Positions 1-6,179 of a stretch of 6,953 bases of DNA are shown here, piece after piece. The stretch is from Candidatus Omnitrophota bacterium. GTDB lineage: Bacteria > Omnitrophota > Gorgyraeia > S143-82. Location: contig JALVWL010000223.1 of the NCBI GenBank assembly GCA_027034965.1, positions 1 through 6,953 of the forward strand. Reading direction: 5' to 3'. The position numbers were made by a program, and so were the translations under genes. Under the pieces are notes generated by a model. The model saw only the letters and a list, made by a program, of their open reading frames with translations, had not been told where the DNA came from and searched no databases. The first letter of the stretch is position 1. Each line of letters starts with the position of its first letter.

Positions 1-893
1 GTTCTGTACTGGGCTTCAAATTTGATAATCTTAAATATGAATATCCCCAATTAAAGGACCTATACGAATATGCAGGCGATAAACTTAACGAATACGAAAC
101 CAGCGACAAGCTAAAATTATGGAGCTTCTCAACGCCCGTATATAAAGACGGCAAAATACTCATTGCCAAGTCAAGGAAGGGCGAGATATTTATGTCAAAA
201 CCCATAGTGCACAATCCTATTGCCCAATTCCACGAAGCAATAGAGTGGCTTGGGGAAGAGGGCTTGATAACGGCTGAAGTAGAGGGCAATAGGGTAGTCA
301 TAAGAGATGATAAGGGCAATGTCCTTGCGAATGTGGAATTTGAGCCAGAGGAGATGAACGATAAATGGATAGATGAGGCAAAGGCAGGCAATGTCCACTA
401 TGCCTTGAGGATAGTGCAGAGAACGATATTTGGGAAAGAGGATGTGCAATTGAGCGGGCAGGTGAGGCTGTGGAAGCTGGTGTTTTGGTTGATGGCAGAA
501 GGAGAAAAAAAGGAAGATATTATTGCTGTGTTTAGGAAGATGGGAGTAAGTACCATAACATCAGTAATAGGCTCAGCCGAAGGCGAGGTGGATACAAAAA
601 GTGATAATTTCAAGGCCTTATGGGAGCACATAATAGAGCAGGTGAACAAAGATGATGAGCTAAAGGCCTATCTGCAATATCTTTCAGGAGGGGAGTTGTA
701 TTTAGGGGAATTAGCTGACTCTCCTTATGAGCTGTCTTGGGTGCTGGAGGATGCAATAGAAGGGGCGCAGGAAGGCGATGGAGAGATTATAGACGAAGAC
801 GCAATCTCCGCTGCCCTTGCCCAAACAAGTAAAGCCAGCACTTCTTCAGATAAGCCTGAAAAAGCAGGCGGAATCCTTCTGTTTACTTTATAA
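1..893 (+). CDS. Unrecognised protein, C-terminal part (5' end outside window)
   Basis: The reading frame is open from base 3 to the TAA at 891-893, about 296 codons, so the gene very likely begins upstream of the window. The first possible ATG is at 192, with a purine-rich AAGGAAGG 11 bases before it. However, the 63 codons before that ATG have no stop in AT-rich DNA and read like protein (for example the stretch VYKDGKILIAKS), so I treat 192 as internal. I do not recognise a family. The visible part is acidic, soluble-looking and apparently mostly helical, with no membrane segment and no obvious catalytic motif. A beta-like stretch (EGNRVVIRDDKGNVLANVEF) sits near visible residues 96-115. 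The end is a Ser/Thr/Ala-rich, Lys-containing linker followed by a short hydrophobic terminus with AGGI. Such a tail could be a linker plus a C-terminal tag, but this is inference. It does not appear to belong to the operon downstream, from which a 313-base gap separates it. Confidence 0.75.
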   Translation, partial: SVLGFKFDNLKYEYPQLKDLYEYAGDKLNEYETSDKLKLWSFSTPVYKDGKILIAKSRKGEIFMSKPIVHNPIAQFHEAIEWLGEEGLITAEVEGNRVVIRDDKGNVLANVEFEPEEMNDKWIDEAKAGNVHYALRIVQRTIFGKEDVQLSGQVRLWKLVFWLMAEGEKKEDIIAVFRKMGVSTITSVIGSAEGEVDTKSDNFKALWEHIIEQVNKDDELKAYLQYLSGGELYLGELADSPYELSWVLEDAIEGAQEGDGEIIDEDAISAALAQTSKASTSSDKPEKAGGILLFTL

Positions 894-908
894 AAGCGCC
901 TATCCTTT

Positions 909-931
909 ATCCCAAATTATGCAATAGGGAT
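909..931. promoter_or_regulatory. Imperfect palindrome upstream of the -10, possible operator
   Basis: ATCCC at 909-913 is matched by GGGAT at 927-931, with a further ATT/AAT match inside. The palindrome covers the place where a -35 element would lie for the -10 at 938-943, which is where a repressor or activator site often sits. No T-run follows, so it is a poor terminator. A five-base stem can arise by chance. Confidence 0.2.
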
Positions 932-934
932 TTG

Positions 935-943
935 TGATATAAT
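935..943 (+). promoter_or_regulatory. Extended -10 promoter, candidate for the tilS operon
   Basis: TGATATAAT is a perfect housekeeping-sigma extended -10 (TG, one base, TATAAT). There is no good -35 hexamer at 16-18 bases, which fits an extended -10 promoter. Transcription would begin near base 950 and give a leader of about 255 bases before tilS, containing both heptad arrays. It is the best promoter match in the gap. A second promoter closer to tilS cannot be excluded, because TTGA-like strings abound in the right-hand repeat array. Confidence 0.5.
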
Positions 944-969
944 GGAACTCGTTGTGGGACAAATGAAAA

Positions 970-1023
970 ACAACTAAAAACTCAAAACTCAAAACTAAAA
1001 ACTACAACTCAAAGCTCAAAGCT
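970..1023. repeat. Heptad repeat array, left arm of inverted repeat
   Basis: There are eight tandem units: acaact, aaaaact, caaaact, caaaact, aaaaact, acaact, caaagct and caaagct. Six are 7 bases long and two are irregular 6-base units (970-975 and 1004-1009). The array is the reverse-complement counterpart of the one at 1131-1185. Short-period arrays like this are known in intergenic DNA of several bacteria, but I cannot assign this one to a named family. Confidence 0.85.
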
Positions 1024-1130
1024 ATTTTTAATATAAAGAGAAAACGCAACTAAAAAAAGCGGGAACGGGTAGCAAGAATTGGAAGTTTAGCTGACGATAA
1101 AGAGAAAAGAAATAGAGGGATAAAATAAAA

Positions 1131-1185
1131 AGATTTAAGTTTTAAGCTGTGGTTTTGACTTTTGAGATTTGAGTTTTGAGTTTTA
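1131..1185. repeat. Heptad repeat array, right arm of inverted repeat
   Basis: On the + strand the units are agattta, agtttta, agctgt, ggttttg, acttttg, agatttg, agttttg and agtttta. Read on the - strand they are the same AAAACTC-type heptads as the left array. Aligning the outer four heptads of each arm (976-1003 against 1158-1185) gives 24 matches in 28. After one unpaired heptad (1151-1157), the 6-base irregular units (1004-1009 and 1145-1150) line up, and so do two further heptads. The arms could therefore pair as a long imperfect hairpin in DNA or RNA, with a loop of about 107 bases. Confidence 0.85.
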
Positions 1186-1189
1186 TCTA

Positions 1190-1207
1190 ATGGATAATTC
1201 GGAATAA
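1190..1207 (+). other. Five-codon mini-ORF ending on the tilS start
   Basis: The ATG at 1190 opens a frame encoding MDNSE that stops at the TAA 1205-1207, whose last A is the first base of the tilS ATG. Because tilS has almost no Shine-Dalgarno sequence of its own (only GGA at 1201-1203, too close), termination of such a mini-ORF could reinitiate on tilS. The mini-ORF also lacks a good ribosome site, so this may be coincidence. Confidence 0.2.
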
Positions 1208-2232
1208 TGGATATTAATGAAATCCTTTCCATAGTAGAGGAGTTTTTCAGGGATATCTTTCCTTTGAGTAGGGGCGCTCGACTTGTCCTAGGGGTCTCTG
1301 GTGGTCCTGATTCGGTGTTTATGCTGGATGTGTTGTATAGGGTCTTGTCTAGGGACAGAGGCATTGAATTGATTGTGGCACACTACAACCATGCTCAGCG
1401 GCCCGATGCAGATGAGGACGAGGACTTTGTCAGACAGCTGGCCAAAGAGAGGTACAATCTCGACTTTGTCTCTGATAGGCTCTCTTCGGAGCTGCCTAGG
1501 GGCATAGGCCTTGAGGCCGGCCTCAGGCAGGTTCGCTATGAGTTTTTCAGGGATGTTTGCAGGAGATATGATGCAGTGGCAGTGAGCCTTGCCCATAATA
1601 TGGACGACCAGGCAGAGACGGTGTTATTGAATCTGTTGCGGGGTTCTGGTATGCAGGGGCTAAAGGCTATGCTGCCCAGGTCGTTGAGGGATGGCATTAC
1701 CATTATAAGGCCGATTATGAATATATCGCGCCGCCAGATAGAGGAGTATATCAAGATAAATTCCCTTCCCTATAGGATAGATAGCAGTAACTTTTCTCTG
1801 GATTTTATGCGCAATAAGGTCCGTTGCGAGCTCCTGCCTCTTTTGGCCGAGCATTACAATCCCCGCATAAAGGAGCGGTTGTTTTCCCTGGCGAATATAA
1901 TGGCGCAGGATTACGATTTTATATATAATGTATCATCACAGGTGTTGAAGAATAGCGTTGTCTTTGCTAAGGAAGGTGAGTTGTTTCTAAGCCGCGCTGC
2001 TGTGGAGAGTCTTCAGGAGTCTATAGCACGTCAGGTATTTAGATTGGCGGTTTGGCGGCTGAAAGGCGACCTGAACAGGATTGATTTTCGCCATTACGAG
2101 GAGTTTGCCAGGATGATGCGCACCTGGCCGAATGGCTCTCGTCTGGATCTGCCGGGAGGTGTGTCCATAGAGAAAAAGGCGAGGGGATATAGGTTTTTCT
2201 TGAGAGAGGGGAAGAGGAATGAGAGACTCTAA
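1207..2232 (+). CDS. tilS: tRNA(Ile)-lysidine synthase TilS
   Basis: TilS is a cytoplasmic enzyme that uses ATP and lysine to turn C34 of the CAU-anticodon tRNA-Ile2 into lysidine, so that the tRNA reads AUA instead of AUG and is charged with Ile. In the 341 residues I see the N-type ATP-pyrophosphatase P-loop SGGPDS at 31-36, HYNH at 59-62 and the family signature AHNMDDQAETVLLNLLRGSG at 129-148. The DSSN...RNKVR segment (192-206) precedes the central tRNA-binding helical domain, and the chain ends soon after an LPGG strand (315-318). The protein is short like the Aquifex form, lacking the extra C-terminal domain of the longer E. coli (about 430 residues) and Bacillus (about 470) enzymes. 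The ATG at 1207 places the P-loop at the usual distance from the N terminus, but its ribosome site is weak. Of the 22 Ile codons, 12 are ATA, so the gene itself depends on its product. It is the first gene of the operon and overlaps ftsH by 14 bases. Confidence 0.96.
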   Translation: MDINEILSIVEEFFRDIFPLSRGARLVLGVSGGPDSVFMLDVLYRVLSRDRGIELIVAHYNHAQRPDADEDEDFVRQLAKERYNLDFVSDRLSSELPRGIGLEAGLRQVRYEFFRDVCRRYDAVAVSLAHNMDDQAETVLLNLLRGSGMQGLKAMLPRSLRDGITIIRPIMNISRRQIEEYIKINSLPYRIDSSNFSLDFMRNKVRCELLPLLAEHYNPRIKERLFSLANIMAQDYDFIYNVSSQVLKNSVVFAKEGELFLSRAAVESLQESIARQVFRLAVWRLKGDLNRIDFRHYEEFARMMRTWPNGSRLDLPGGVSIEKKARGYRFFLREGKRNERL

Positions 2233-4141
2233 TAATAACGATAAGAAGGATTTTAAAAAGATCCTGCCCCAGGGCCCTGGGCCAAATAAGGGGATGCCAG
2301 GCCCCCTTACGATATTTGTGGTCTTGATGGTGGTCTGGATTCTGGTGAATCTCTTTATGGATATAAGTACAAATGGAATCCCTAAACCCATAACTTATTC
2401 TGAATTTTATTCTATACTTCAATCTGGCCAGCCCAGGATTGAGGAGGTGGTGAAAAAAGAGGGCTTTATAACAGGCAGGTTTGCGGATGGCCAGAGGTTT
2501 TATCTCTATGTGGATCCAGAGGATAAGGATCTGTTGCGTCTCTTGCGTGAGTCTGGCGCGAAGATAGAGATAAAGCCTGCCCAGACGTTTTTGTCGTCTT
2601 TGTTTTATTATTTTGGGCCTGTGGTGCTTTTGGTCTTGTTTTACTGGTTTTTTGCCTTCAGGGCGGCCCAGGGAGGTGGCAGGATATGGGCCTTTGGTCG
2701 GGCAAAGACTAGAGGCAACCCAGCAGAGAAGGTTACCTTCGATGATGTAGCGGGTGTGGATGAGGCAAAGGAGGAGCTGAAGGAGGTAATCGATTTCTTA
2801 AAGGACCCCAAAAAATATCAGAGATTAGGGGGCAAGATTCCAAAGGGTGTTTTGCTGGTTGGTCCTCCGGGTACAGGTAAGACGCTTCTGGCAAAGGCGG
2901 TTGCCGGAGAGGCGGATGTGCCTTTTTTCAGTATAAGCGGTTCGGATTTTGTTGAGATGTTTGTGGGGGTGGGTGCCGCAAGGGTGAGGGACCTTTTTGA
3001 CCAGGCGAAGAAGGCCGCTCAGCAGACGAATAAGGGTTGTATTATCTACATAGATGAGATAGATGCAGTTGGTGGGAAACGCTCGGGTGTGGTATATGGT
3101 GCCCATGAAGAGCGGCAGCAGACCCTGAATCAGCTTCTGGTTGAGATGGATGGGTTTGACAGCTCGAGGGGGATTATTGTTATGGCCTCTACGAACCGTC
3201 CGGATGTCCTTGATCCGGCCCTCCTCAGGCCAGGCAGGTTCGACCGCCGTATAGTCGTGGACCTGCCTGATATGAACGGCAGGGAGGCCATCCTAAAGGT
3301 CCATGCCCGCAATGTAAAGCTGGCCAAGGATGTGGATTTGCGCAGGATTGCCCAGCAGACACCTGGTTTCTCTGGTGCAGACCTGGCGAACCTTATAAAC
3401 GAGGCGGCATTGCTGGCCGCACGACGCAACAAGAATGCGGTTACTATAGAGGAGCTCGAGGAGTCTATTGAAAGGGTGATGGCAGGGCCCCAGCGAAAGA
3501 GTCGGGCGATAAATCCTGAGGAGAAGAAGATTGTGGCCTATCACGAGTCAGGCCATGCCCTCCTTTCCCTGTACTTGGATGGGGTCGATCCCCTGCATAA
3601 GGTCTCGATTGTCCCGCGAGGGGTTGCGGCCTTGGGATACACACTCCAGCGGCCTACCGAGGATAGGTATCTGGTGAGGCGGAAGGAGTTGCTGGGGCGG
3701 ATAAAGGTCCTTCTCGGTGGTAGGGTGGCCGAGGAATTGGTCTTTAACGAGGTTACGACGGGAGCGCACAATGATCTGGAGGTGGCCAGCTCTATCGCCA
3801 GGAGGATGGTGTGTCAGTTTGGGATGAGTGAAAGGCTGGGCAATGTGGTATGGGAACATCCTGGGGGGATGCCTTTTTGGGAGGCCGATGGATTTATGGA
3901 CAAGCACTACAGTGTCCAGACTGCTAGGGAGATAGATGAAGAGGTGAAGTCTATTATAGATGAGGCCTATAGTGAGGCCAGGAAGATACTTTCAGAGCAT
4001 ATCTCTGACCTGCATAAACTGGCGAATAGGTTGCTTGAAAAAGAGACGCTTTCTGTAGAAGAGGTAAAGGCCTTATTGGGCCTGGAGGAGGATAGTGGAG
4101 AAGAAGGACCGGAGAGTAAGGATAACCAGGATACCGTCTGA
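2219..4141 (+). CDS. ftsH: ATP-dependent zinc metalloprotease FtsH
   Basis: FtsH is the hexameric membrane-anchored AAA+ protease that extracts and degrades misassembled membrane proteins and some regulators. The 640-residue chain has the complete family layout. A short Asn/Lys/Pro-rich cytoplasmic tail (1-29) is followed by transmembrane segment 1 (about 30-49), a periplasmic domain (about 50-123) and transmembrane segment 2 (about 124-147). The AAA+ domain has Walker A GPPGTGKT (215-222), the pore motif MFVG (247-250), Walker B IIYIDEID (275-282) and the second region of homology around TNRPDVLDPALLRPGRFDR (325-343). The zinc protease domain has HESGH (442-446) and the third ligand Asp519 in TTGAHNDLEVA. 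All catalytic residues are present. A charged, acidic tail ends the protein. The ATG start is preceded by AGGGG with a 7-base spacer inside the end of tilS. Its own 3' end overlaps folP by 47 bases in a different frame. Length and motifs are normal for the family. Confidence 0.98.
   Translation: MRDSNNNDKKDFKKILPQGPGPNKGMPGPLTIFVVLMVVWILVNLFMDISTNGIPKPITYSEFYSILQSGQPRIEEVVKKEGFITGRFADGQRFYLYVDPEDKDLLRLLRESGAKIEIKPAQTFLSSLFYYFGPVVLLVLFYWFFAFRAAQGGGRIWAFGRAKTRGNPAEKVTFDDVAGVDEAKEELKEVIDFLKDPKKYQRLGGKIPKGVLLVGPPGTGKTLLAKAVAGEADVPFFSISGSDFVEMFVGVGAARVRDLFDQAKKAAQQTNKGCIIYIDEIDAVGGKRSGVVYGAHEERQQTLNQLLVEMDGFDSSRGIIVMASTNRPDVLDPALLRPGRFDRRIVVDLPDMNGREAILKVHARNVKLAKDVDLRRIAQQTPGFSGADLANLINEAALLAARRNKNAVTIEELEESIERVMAGPQRKSRAINPEEKKIVAYHESGHALLSLYLDGVDPLHKVSIVPRGVAALGYTLQRPTEDRYLVRRKELLGRIKVLLGGRVAEELVFNEVTTGAHNDLEVASSIARRMVCQFGMSERLGNVVWEHPGGMPFWEADGFMDKHYSVQTAREIDEEVKSIIDEAYSEARKILSEHISDLHKLANRLLEKETLSVEEVKALLGLEEDSGEEGPESKDNQDTV
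4084..4097 (+). promoter_or_regulatory. Ribosome site and GTG start of folP inside ftsH
   Basis: GGAGG at 4084-4088 stands 6 bases before the GTG at 4095-4097, a near-ideal Shine-Dalgarno arrangement located entirely within the acidic C-terminal codons of ftsH. The next in-frame candidates (GTG at codons 28 and 33, ATG at codon 38) would cut into the N-terminal domain. This site therefore decides the start and implies translational coupling to ftsH. Confidence 0.65.
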
Positions 4142-5297
4142 TAAGCCGGTTATTGCCTACATCCTCGAAAATAGGGTGGGCTCTGACAGGGTGGGGATAG
4201 ATAGGATGCTGCCCAAGGCAGGCAGGCTCTCTTATCTAATAGAGGGTCTGACCAGTTACGAGGCAAATATCCTTAAGCAGGAGGCCCTATCTGTGGGTGC
4301 GGATCTAGCGATAAGCCGGGGGGCGATCTTAAAGAACCGCCAAAATGAGACTGCCTTGCTCCTGGCGACTGAGAAACAGCTCTCCAGGCTCCTGGACAAG
4401 TTATCCGAACAGAAATTTTCTGGATTCCGCGGTCTCTTAGAGGGCTTTGAATCATTGAATCGTCCTCTTATCTGGCGGGTTAAGGATCGACAGATGAGTC
4501 TTTCCAGGCCTATCATTATGGGAATATTGAACCTTACACCGGATTCCTTCAGTGGGGACGGGGTTATGGATCCGAAGGTCGCAGTGGATCGCGCTGCCAG
4601 GATGTTAAGAGAGGGCGCGGATATAATCGATCTTGGGGGAGAATCGACCAGGCCGGGTGCACGGAGGGTGGATGAAAAGGAGGAGATTGCCAGGCTCATC
4701 CCTGTGCTTGAGGCTGTTAGAAAGCGATTTCCAAAGGCAATAATATCCGTGGATACATATAAACCTGCTACGGCTGAGATCGCCTGCAAGAAGGGAGCGG
4801 ATATAGTAAACGATGTAAGCGGCCTGAGGTGTCCGGCGATGTGTAGTGTAGTAAAGAAGTATCGGGTAGGTGTGGTGGTTATGCATATGAAGGGCAGCCC
4901 CCGCAGTATGCAGACCAGACCGCTGGAAGGGGATGCAGTGGGTATAGTCTTTGAGGCCCTGAAGAGACGGGTTGCTCGTGCGATTGCCCACGGTATAGAC
5001 GAGGACAGGATTGTTGTGGACCCAGGGATTGGTTTTGGAAAGACTTGGCAGGATAATTATAGGCTGATAGCCTTTACTTCACTCTTTAGCTCTATTAGGC
5101 CGGTTTTGGTTGGGGTATCGAGGAAGTCTTTAATCGGAGCTATCCATGAAAGCAGGCCAACAGAACGGGTGCCAGGGACTCTGGCCTTGAATCTCTTTGC
5201 CTTCTCTAGGGGTGCCTCTATTTTCAGGGTACACGATGTCAGGGAGCACAAACAGGCCTTTCGGGTGTGGCAGGAGATAGAAAGACACTTATCATAA
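4095..5297 (+). CDS. folP: Dihydropteroate synthase with N-terminal extension
   Basis: The enzyme condenses 6-hydroxymethyl-dihydropterin diphosphate with p-aminobenzoate to give dihydropteroate in folate synthesis; it is the sulfonamide target and is cytoplasmic. The TIM-barrel domain occupies about residues 138-400 and has every signature in order: GILNLTPDSFSGDG (143-156), GGESTRPGA (181-189), SVDTYKP (218-224), NDVSG (239-243), MHMKG (263-267), DPGIGFGKT (309-317), GVSRKS (340-345) and RVHDV (378-382). At 400 residues it is about 120-130 longer than the usual 270-290. The excess is an N-terminal domain (about 18-122) containing ANILKQEALSVGADLAISRG, which I recall from longer bacterial DHPS proteins such as those of Geobacter-type deltaproteobacteria. 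Its role is unknown to me. Translation starts at a GTG with a strong ribosome site, inside ftsH. The 3' end overlaps miaA by 31 bases. The loop reads SFSGDG where E. coli has SFSDGG, a common variant. Confidence 0.96.
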   Translation: MEKKDRRVRITRIPSDKPVIAYILENRVGSDRVGIDRMLPKAGRLSYLIEGLTSYEANILKQEALSVGADLAISRGAILKNRQNETALLLATEKQLSRLLDKLSEQKFSGFRGLLEGFESLNRPLIWRVKDRQMSLSRPIIMGILNLTPDSFSGDGVMDPKVAVDRAARMLREGADIIDLGGESTRPGARRVDEKEEIARLIPVLEAVRKRFPKAIISVDTYKPATAEIACKKGADIVNDVSGLRCPAMCSVVKKYRVGVVVMHMKGSPRSMQTRPLEGDAVGIVFEALKRRVARAIAHGIDEDRIVVDPGIGFGKTWQDNYRLIAFTSLFSSIRPVLVGVSRKSLIGAIHESRPTERVPGTLALNLFAFSRGASIFRVHDVREHKQAFRVWQEIERHLS

Positions 5298-6163
5298 TCT
5301 GCGGCCAGACTGCAACGGGCAAGTCTGCTCTTGCGATAAAGATTGCCAGGGATATAGACGGTGAGGTGATATCTGCTGATTCGATGCAGGTATATAGAGG
5401 CCTTGAATCCCTGACCTTTCCCCCTACAGAAGAGGAGATGTCTGGCATAATGCACCACTTTATTTCCTTTCTGGATCCTAGAGATTCCTTTGATGTGGCT
5501 GCCTTTGTTAGGCTGGCCTATGAGAGGGCTATGGATATATGGTCTCGGGGCAAGGCCGTGGTTATAGCCGGAGGAACAGGCCTTTACATAAAATCTCTGA
5601 TGTATGGGATATTTCAAGAGGAGACCAGAGATGAGTCCATCCGTGCTACTCTATTTGCCCGCCTCGAGACAGGTGAGGACCTTTACGAGGAGTTGTCCAG
5701 GATAGATCCGTTAAGTGCCGCAAAGATACATCCAAACGATAAGAGACGGATCGTTCGGGCCCTTGAGGTCTTCTACAAGACTGGCAGGCCCCTGTCTTAC
5801 TGGAAGACCAGACCTGCCTATGCCTTGAAAGATAGGCCTGATTTTGCCAGGGCGGTTATCCTCTATATGGAAAAGGACACCTTGATAGAGAGGATAAGAA
5901 AGAGGATAGCGACTATAGATAAGGATGTGATAGATAGATTGGAACCTGTTTTAAAGCAGAATCTGAGCAGGACTGCGCGCCAGGTAATCGGCATCAGGCA
6001 GATAGAGGAGGTATTGAAGGGCAGGCTTTCCCTTGAGTCTGCCAGGGAACAGATGGTAAGAGAGACCTATCAGTATGCAAGACGCCAGATGATATGGTTT
6101 AGGAATCAGCCCTGCGGCGTAAAATTAGCGAATCTCTACAATGCCGAAAGATTTCTTGAATAG
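5267..6163 (+). CDS. miaA: tRNA dimethylallyltransferase MiaA
   Basis: MiaA transfers the dimethylallyl group of DMAPP to N6 of A37 in tRNAs that read codons starting with U, which steadies codon pairing. The 298-residue length is typical. Visible motifs are the P-loop GQTATGKS (13-20), DSMQVYRGL (38-46) with the catalytic-type Asp38, GGTGLY (102-107), HPNDKRRIVRALEV (155-168) and YARRQMIWFRN (270-280). Two usual motifs deviate. The TAKP-type segment after YRG reads LTFPP (49-53), and the GYRQ/GYKE segment reads GIRQ (242-245). The rest is intact, so I take the enzyme as active. The GTG at 5267 is the only start that keeps the P-loop. It has no convincing ribosome site, so translation probably depends on ribosomes finishing folP, whose last 31 bases it overlaps. 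With tilS it gives the operon two anticodon-loop modification enzymes. Confidence 0.95.
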   Translation: MAGDRKTLIIICGQTATGKSALAIKIARDIDGEVISADSMQVYRGLESLTFPPTEEEMSGIMHHFISFLDPRDSFDVAAFVRLAYERAMDIWSRGKAVVIAGGTGLYIKSLMYGIFQEETRDESIRATLFARLETGEDLYEELSRIDPLSAAKIHPNDKRRIVRALEVFYKTGRPLSYWKTRPAYALKDRPDFARAVILYMEKDTLIERIRKRIATIDKDVIDRLEPVLKQNLSRTARQVIGIRQIEEVLKGRLSLESAREQMVRETYQYARRQMIWFRNQPCGVKLANLYNAERFLE

Positions 6164-6179
6164 ATTTGTTTAAGGGGAT

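Larger units (their letters stand above)
894..1206. other. Intergenic region: promoter, inverted heptad arrays, tilS leader
   Basis: This 313-base gap has no convincing gene on either strand. From left to right it holds a weak palindrome (909-931), a perfect extended -10 element (935-943), a heptad array (970-1023), an A/G-rich core (1024-1130) and an inverted heptad array (1131-1185). A five-codon mini-ORF that touches the tilS start follows (1190-1207). I see no GC-rich stem with a T-run that would serve as an intrinsic terminator for the upstream gene. The base composition is far more A/T-rich and repetitive than the flanking coding DNA. Confidence 0.7.

Noticed and set aside
192..893. Gene starting at the ATG at 192
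   Set aside because: The frame is open for 63 further codons to the window edge with protein-like composition, and the purine stretch upstream of 192 is 11 bases away, longer than usual. I prefer a truncated gene, though the internal start cannot be fully excluded.
1033..1108. Direct repeat ataaagagaaaa at 1033-1044 and 1097-1108 inside the intergenic core
   Set aside because: A 12-base match in a strongly A/G-rich stretch is easily explained by composition, and there are no flanking features such as target-site copies.
970..1185. Could the repeat arrays be a CRISPR array?
   Set aside because: The units are 7 bases and directly tandem with no spacers, and no cas gene is present.
970..1185. 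Could the inverted repeat be the ends of an insertion sequence?
   Set aside because: The 107-base core has no transposase fragment, and I see no target-site duplication outside the arms. A small non-autonomous element remains possible but unsupported.
1050..1364. A 104-codon open frame on the - strand covering the right heptad array and the start of tilS
   Set aside because: The translation is dominated by the repeat and by antisense tilS, with no domain and no ribosome site.
4256..4789. A 177-codon open frame on the - strand inside folP
   Set aside because: It is antisense to a clearly conserved DHPS coding region, has no ribosome site or recognisable motif, and its length follows from the codon bias of the + strand gene.
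5057..5617. A 186-codon open frame on the - strand across the folP/miaA junction
   Set aside because: It lies opposite two conserved genes and has no family-like motif; it is a shadow of the + strand coding pattern.
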